Shown here: positions 6,111 to 8,612 of the stretch, piece by piece
How positions within the stretch are numbered: the stretch's first letter is position 1
How the letters are laid out: each line of letters starts with the position of its first letter
DNA from: Deltaproteobacteria bacterium
GTDB taxonomy: Bacteria; Desulfobacterota; Dissulfuribacteria; Dissulfuribacterales; QOAL01
Assembly (NCBI GenBank): GCA_015486425.1
Contig: WFRQ01000571.1
Location: 1-8,612 of the forward strand
Reading direction: 5' to 3'
Length of the DNA stretch: 8,612 nt
Notes under the pieces: model-generated
Told to the model about the DNA's origin: nothing
Seen by the model: the letters and a program-made list of their open reading frames with translations, nothing else
The model's database searches: none
Translations under genes and position numbers: made by a program

Positions 6111-6593
6111 ATGACTCAACAACAACCCTCAAACACAACCATCACTGCACGTCTGAAGCCAGCGGCTCCAGCCACCGCACACCTGCTTGCCGCTGCCATC
6201 ATGTGGTCTGTTGTTGGCCTGGGCCTTGGTATCAGAGGGCTTCTTAACCTTGATTTTTCTTCATGGACAGGTATTGCCTGGGCCGCAGGGGCACTGATTA
6301 CCGGCGCCCTTAAGGGACAGTTCATCCTGAGAAAAACCGCATGCCGCGCCATATCGAGAATTATTGAGCGAGGAGATGACAAGTGTCTCGGAGGCTTCAT
6401 GTCCCTTAAGAGCTGGCTTCTCATAGCCTCAATGATAATCATGGGAAAGCTGCTCAGGGCAAGCCCACTCCCGCACAATCTTGTGTGGAGTGTCTATGTG
6501 GCTGTGGGCGCTGCCCTTGCGGTCTCAAGCCGATTCTTCTGGCAGGCACGCTCTGAGCACAGGAAAAGTATGGCAGATTCGCAAAATGGATAA
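6111..6593 (+). CDS. Four-helix inner-membrane protein of unknown function
   Basis: The 160-residue product has a polar N-terminus of about 22 residues and four likely membrane helices at about 23-44, 52-70, 101-115 and 124-142. The loop between helices 2 and 3 is strongly charged and distinctive: 'ISRIIERGDDKCLGGFMS', with a Cys and paired acidic residues. 'LLRASPLP' follows helix 3. Such a specific polar loop suggests a conserved family, but I cannot name it. The stop (6591-6593) overlaps the mazG start by 8 bases (ATGGATAA), so the two are probably translationally coupled. The start has no Shine-Dalgarno sequence; GGGG...CCCC just before the ATG could form a very weak hairpin. Confidence 0.75.
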   Translation: MTQQQPSNTTITARLKPAAPATAHLLAAAIMWSVVGLGLGIRGLLNLDFSSWTGIAWAAGALITGALKGQFILRKTACRAISRIIERGDDKCLGGFMSLKSWLLIASMIIMGKLLRASPLPHNLVWSVYVAVGAALAVSSRFFWQARSEHRKSMADSQNG

Positions 6594-7398
6594 CTCAATA
6601 TCAGAGAAAGACCGGAAAATAACAGGGCGCATTACCCGCCTTCTTGAAATCATTGACATACTGCGCGCACCGGATGGCTGCCCCTGGGACAGGGAGCAGA
6701 CACCTGCCACAGTAAAAAAATATATTCTCGAAGAGTGCTACGAGCTTGCAGATGCCATTGACCAGGAAGAGCCAGGCGAAGTGTGTGAGGAGCTTGGGGA
6801 CATATTTTTCATGCTGCTGTTCATCGGACGCATGTACGAAGAAAACAATGACTTTGAGATAGCACGCTCCCTGGAACTCATAGAAGAGAAGATGATTCGG
6901 CGTCATCCCCATATTTTTGCTGATGTCAAGGTGAACGGCACATCGGACGTCACGGCAAACTGGCAGAACATCAAGGCCCAGGAGGCCAGGGAAAGCGGCA
7001 AAAAACACAGCGTGCTTGGCAATCTTCCAAAGGCGCTTCCTGCCCTTCAGAGGGCGTTCCGTGTGGGAGAAAGGGCATCCAGGGTGGATTTTGACTGGAA
7101 ACACGCAAGTGAGCTCTGGGATAAACTGGAAGAGGAGAAGCAGGAACTCAGACAGGCTGTGGATGGAGGCAGCACGCAGCAGATCGAAGAGGAGCTTGGA
7201 GACCTGCTGTTTACTGTATCTAATCTTGCGAGAAAACTTGGCATTAACCCTGAGGAGGCGCTTCAGAAGGCAGTTGCAAAATTTACCAGGCGGTTTCATG
7301 CAATGGAAAAATTACTTGAAGAGCAGGGCACTCTCCTTCCTGGCGCACCTGCTGACATAATGGATAATGCCTGGGAAGAGGTCAAAAAGGGGCAGTAA
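6586..7398 (+). CDS. mazG: Nucleoside triphosphate pyrophosphohydrolase MazG
   Basis: The 270-residue product matches full-length two-domain MazG (E. coli 263), a cytosolic enzyme that hydrolyses NTPs and dNTPs to monophosphates and pyrophosphate. It is thought to clear aberrant nucleotides and influence (p)ppGpp-linked stress responses. Both all-alpha MazG domains are present. The first carries 'CPWDREQT' near 32-39, E49-E50-x-x-E53 and E68-E69-L-G-D72. The second carries E182-E183-E184-x-x-E187 and E202-E203-L-G-D206, so the Mg2+-binding acidic sets are intact. 'RRHPHIF' (105-111) and 'NWQNIK' lie in the linker region. I chose the ATG at 6586 because homology begins there; a longer frame from 6481 merely overlaps the upstream gene. 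No Shine-Dalgarno sequence is visible, which fits coupling to the upstream stop. Confidence 0.93.
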   Translation: MDNSISEKDRKITGRITRLLEIIDILRAPDGCPWDREQTPATVKKYILEECYELADAIDQEEPGEVCEELGDIFFMLLFIGRMYEENNDFEIARSLELIEEKMIRRHPHIFADVKVNGTSDVTANWQNIKAQEARESGKKHSVLGNLPKALPALQRAFRVGERASRVDFDWKHASELWDKLEEEKQELRQAVDGGSTQQIEEELGDLLFTVSNLARKLGINPEEALQKAVAKFTRRFHAMEKLLEEQGTLLPGAPADIMDNAWEEVKKGQ

Positions 7399-7421
7399 CG
7401 CGCTTATGCACCATGCGGCGG

Positions 7422-7602
7422 GAGCATTCCCCGTTTGTCCTGCCTTTTCTAAATATTGCGGAGGCTGTGTGGCTTTTTGATGCTTGTTCTGCGAGAAAAT
7501 CTGCATAAAACGTTCGGAAGACCTCATAACAGTTTCAGAACCAGTCTCAAAAAGTTACATAGCCGCAGCACGTTATGATATTGGGACAAACGGGGAATGC
7601 TC
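7422..7602. mobile_element. 181-bp palindromic MITE-like element between mazG and mnmG
   Basis: The ends are a perfect 19-bp inverted repeat: GAGCATTCCCCGTTTGTCC at 7422-7440 and its complement at 7584-7602. Symmetry continues inward: 7463-7491 matches the complement of 7536-7564 at 23 of 29 positions, and the centre near 7511 is AACGTT. No coding capacity or clear target duplication is visible. GGGA may extend both ends, with a 2-base difference. The arrangement (about 180 bp, terminal inverted repeats, full-length imperfect palindrome) parallels the element at 2638-2816, but the sequence is unrelated. It ends 33 bases before the mnmG start used here and would form a very large hairpin in any mazG-mnmG transcript. 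Confidence 0.65.
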
Positions 7603-7635
7603 TCCCAGGCGCTATACGCGCAGAAATACTCTATC

Positions 7636-8612
7636 ATGTCAATATATCCTGAAAAATTCGGCATCATAGTAATTGGCGCTGGCCATGCAGGCTGCGAGGC
7701 TGCGCTTGCTGCCGCGCGTCTCAACATCTCCACCTGTCTTCTCACCATAAACCTGGACTGCATTGCCGCCATGAGCTGCAACCCTGCAATTGGCGGTCTT
7801 GCCAAGGGACAGCTTGTACGGGAGATAGATGCCCTTGGCGGTGAAATGGCAAAAAACATAGATGCCACAGGGATTCAGTTCAGGAAACTCAACACATCCA
7901 AGGGGCCAGCAGTAAGGGCAACCAGGGCCCAGGCAGACAGGCTGCTCTACAGGCTTCGAATGAAGCGTGTACTTGAAAATCAGCCAGGTCTTGAAATACA
8001 CCAGGCAATGGCAGGCCGCCTGCTGGTTCAGGACGGCAGGGTGTATGGGGTTGAAACCACTACAGGCCAGGAGTTTCATGCACAGTGTGTCATTGTTACT
8101 ACAGGCACATTTCTTAGGGGCCTGATACACATAGGCATGGAACATTTCCAGGCCGGACGTCTCGGTGACCCTCCTTCAAACAGGCTCTCACGCTCCATTG
8201 CATCTCTGGGGTTTGAAATGGGACGTCTCAAGACAGGGACACCGCCGCGTCTCCATGCAGGAACCATAGATTTCAGCGGGCTTGATGTGCAGGAAAGCGA
8301 CCCTTCGCCCTCACCTTTTTCAATTGCCACAGGTGAGATACCACTTACGCAGCGTCCATGTTACATAACGTACACCAACAGTGAAACGCACCGTTTCATT
8401 GAATCAGGCCTTGACCGCTCTCCCCTTTTTGCCGGAGTGATTGAAGGAACCGGGGCCCGATACTGTCCGTCAATAGAGGACAAGATTCACCGCTTCCCTG
8501 ACAGGCTCAGGCACCAGATATTCCTTGAGCCAGAGGGCCTTGACACAGTAGAGGTGTACCCAAACGGCATCTCTACAAGCCTTCCCATTGATATCCAGCT
8601 CAAGATGGTAAG
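7636..8612 (+). CDS. mnmG: tRNA uridine-5-carboxymethylaminomethyl modification enzyme MnmG, 5' part
   Basis: The first 325 codons are present and the frame is still open at the window edge (family length about 620-630). MnmG (GidA) is the FAD-binding partner of the GTPase MnmE. Together they install aminomethyl or carboxymethylaminomethyl groups at C5 of wobble U34 in tRNAs. The FAD-binding Rossmann motif GAGHAG starts at residue 14. Hallmarks follow in order: 'MSCNPAIGG', 'GIQFRKLNTSKGPAVRATRAQADR', 'GRLKTGTPPR', 'PCYIT', 'FAGVIEGTGARYCPSIEDK', 'QIFLEPEG' and 'YPNGISTSLP'. The ATG at 7636 aligns best with known N-termini. An in-frame ATG at 7597 would add 13 residues but lies inside the upstream inverted repeat. 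There is no clear Shine-Dalgarno sequence for either. Confidence 0.96.
   Translation, partial: MSIYPEKFGIIVIGAGHAGCEAALAAARLNISTCLLTINLDCIAAMSCNPAIGGLAKGQLVREIDALGGEMAKNIDATGIQFRKLNTSKGPAVRATRAQADRLLYRLRMKRVLENQPGLEIHQAMAGRLLVQDGRVYGVETTTGQEFHAQCVIVTTGTFLRGLIHIGMEHFQAGRLGDPPSNRLSRSIASLGFEMGRLKTGTPPRLHAGTIDFSGLDVQESDPSPSPFSIATGEIPLTQRPCYITYTNSETHRFIESGLDRSPLFAGVIEGTGARYCPSIEDKIHRFPDRLRHQIFLEPEGLDTVEVYPNGISTSLPIDIQLKMV

Noticed and set aside
6481..6585. N-terminal extension of mazG to an upstream ATG at 6481
   Set aside because: Those 35 codons overlap the preceding gene in another frame and have no counterpart in MazG proteins. The ATG at 6586 gives the normal length.
6601..7299. 232-codon minus-strand frame opposite mazG
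   Set aside because: mazG is unambiguous on the + strand. The antisense frame is long only because of codon bias and matches nothing recognisable.
7597..7635. Alternative mnmG start at 7597
   Set aside because: It adds 13 residues absent from known MnmG proteins, and its ATG lies in the terminal inverted repeat of the palindromic element.
7639..8145. 168-codon minus-strand frame opposite mnmG
   Set aside because: The + strand is clearly mnmG, whose sequence motifs fill this interval.

Overview
The window is a stretch of chromosome-like bacterial DNA with roughly balanced base composition and frequent AGG and ATA codons. It carries mostly housekeeping genes: tRNA modification, cell-wall metabolism, a PEP carboxykinase-like enzyme and nucleotide-pool cleaning. 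An outer-wall remodelling pair (MltG and a secreted LysM/YkuD L,D-transpeptidase) points to a peptidoglycan-containing, probably Gram-negative bacterium. The codon habits and abundant intergenic palindromes resemble Desulfobacterota or Nitrospirota genomes, but the taxon is a guess that the sequence alone does not settle.

Layout, left to right. (1) The 3' part of a small multi-helix membrane protein gene (1-357, +). (2) A TtcA-type PP-loop tRNA thiolase (470-1192, +). (3) A convergent intergenic gap with a double hairpin, then mltG (1329-2360, -). (4) A 456-base gap holding a possible 41-residue membrane peptide on the + strand (2340-2465), an unassigned stretch, and a 179-bp palindromic MITE-like element (2638-2816). 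That element abuts the stop codon of (5) a divergent ATP-type PEP carboxykinase-like gene (2817-4484, -). (6) A 634-base gap (4485-5118) almost filled by a structure bounded by 34-nt inverted repeats. Inside it lie another inverted repeat, an inverted REP pair and two small coding remnants. (7) A + strand series: secreted L,D-transpeptidase (5119-6060), a conserved-looking four-helix membrane protein (6111-6593) and mazG (6586-7398), the last two overlapping by 8 bases. (8) A second palindromic MITE-like element (7422-7602), then the first 325 codons of mnmG (7636 onward), which runs off the right end.

Functionally, TtcA (2-thiocytidine at position 32) and MnmG (cmnm5/nm5 modification at U34) both modify tRNA anticodon loops. 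MltG and the L,D-transpeptidase both act on periplasmic peptidoglycan. No dedicated accessory system such as defence, secretion, prophage or CRISPR was found. The real novelty is non-coding: nearly every intergenic gap over 100 bases carries a different inverted-repeat element. One of these inserted precisely at a stop codon and duplicated it. Six of the seven genes whose starts can be judged have no visible Shine-Dalgarno sequence.
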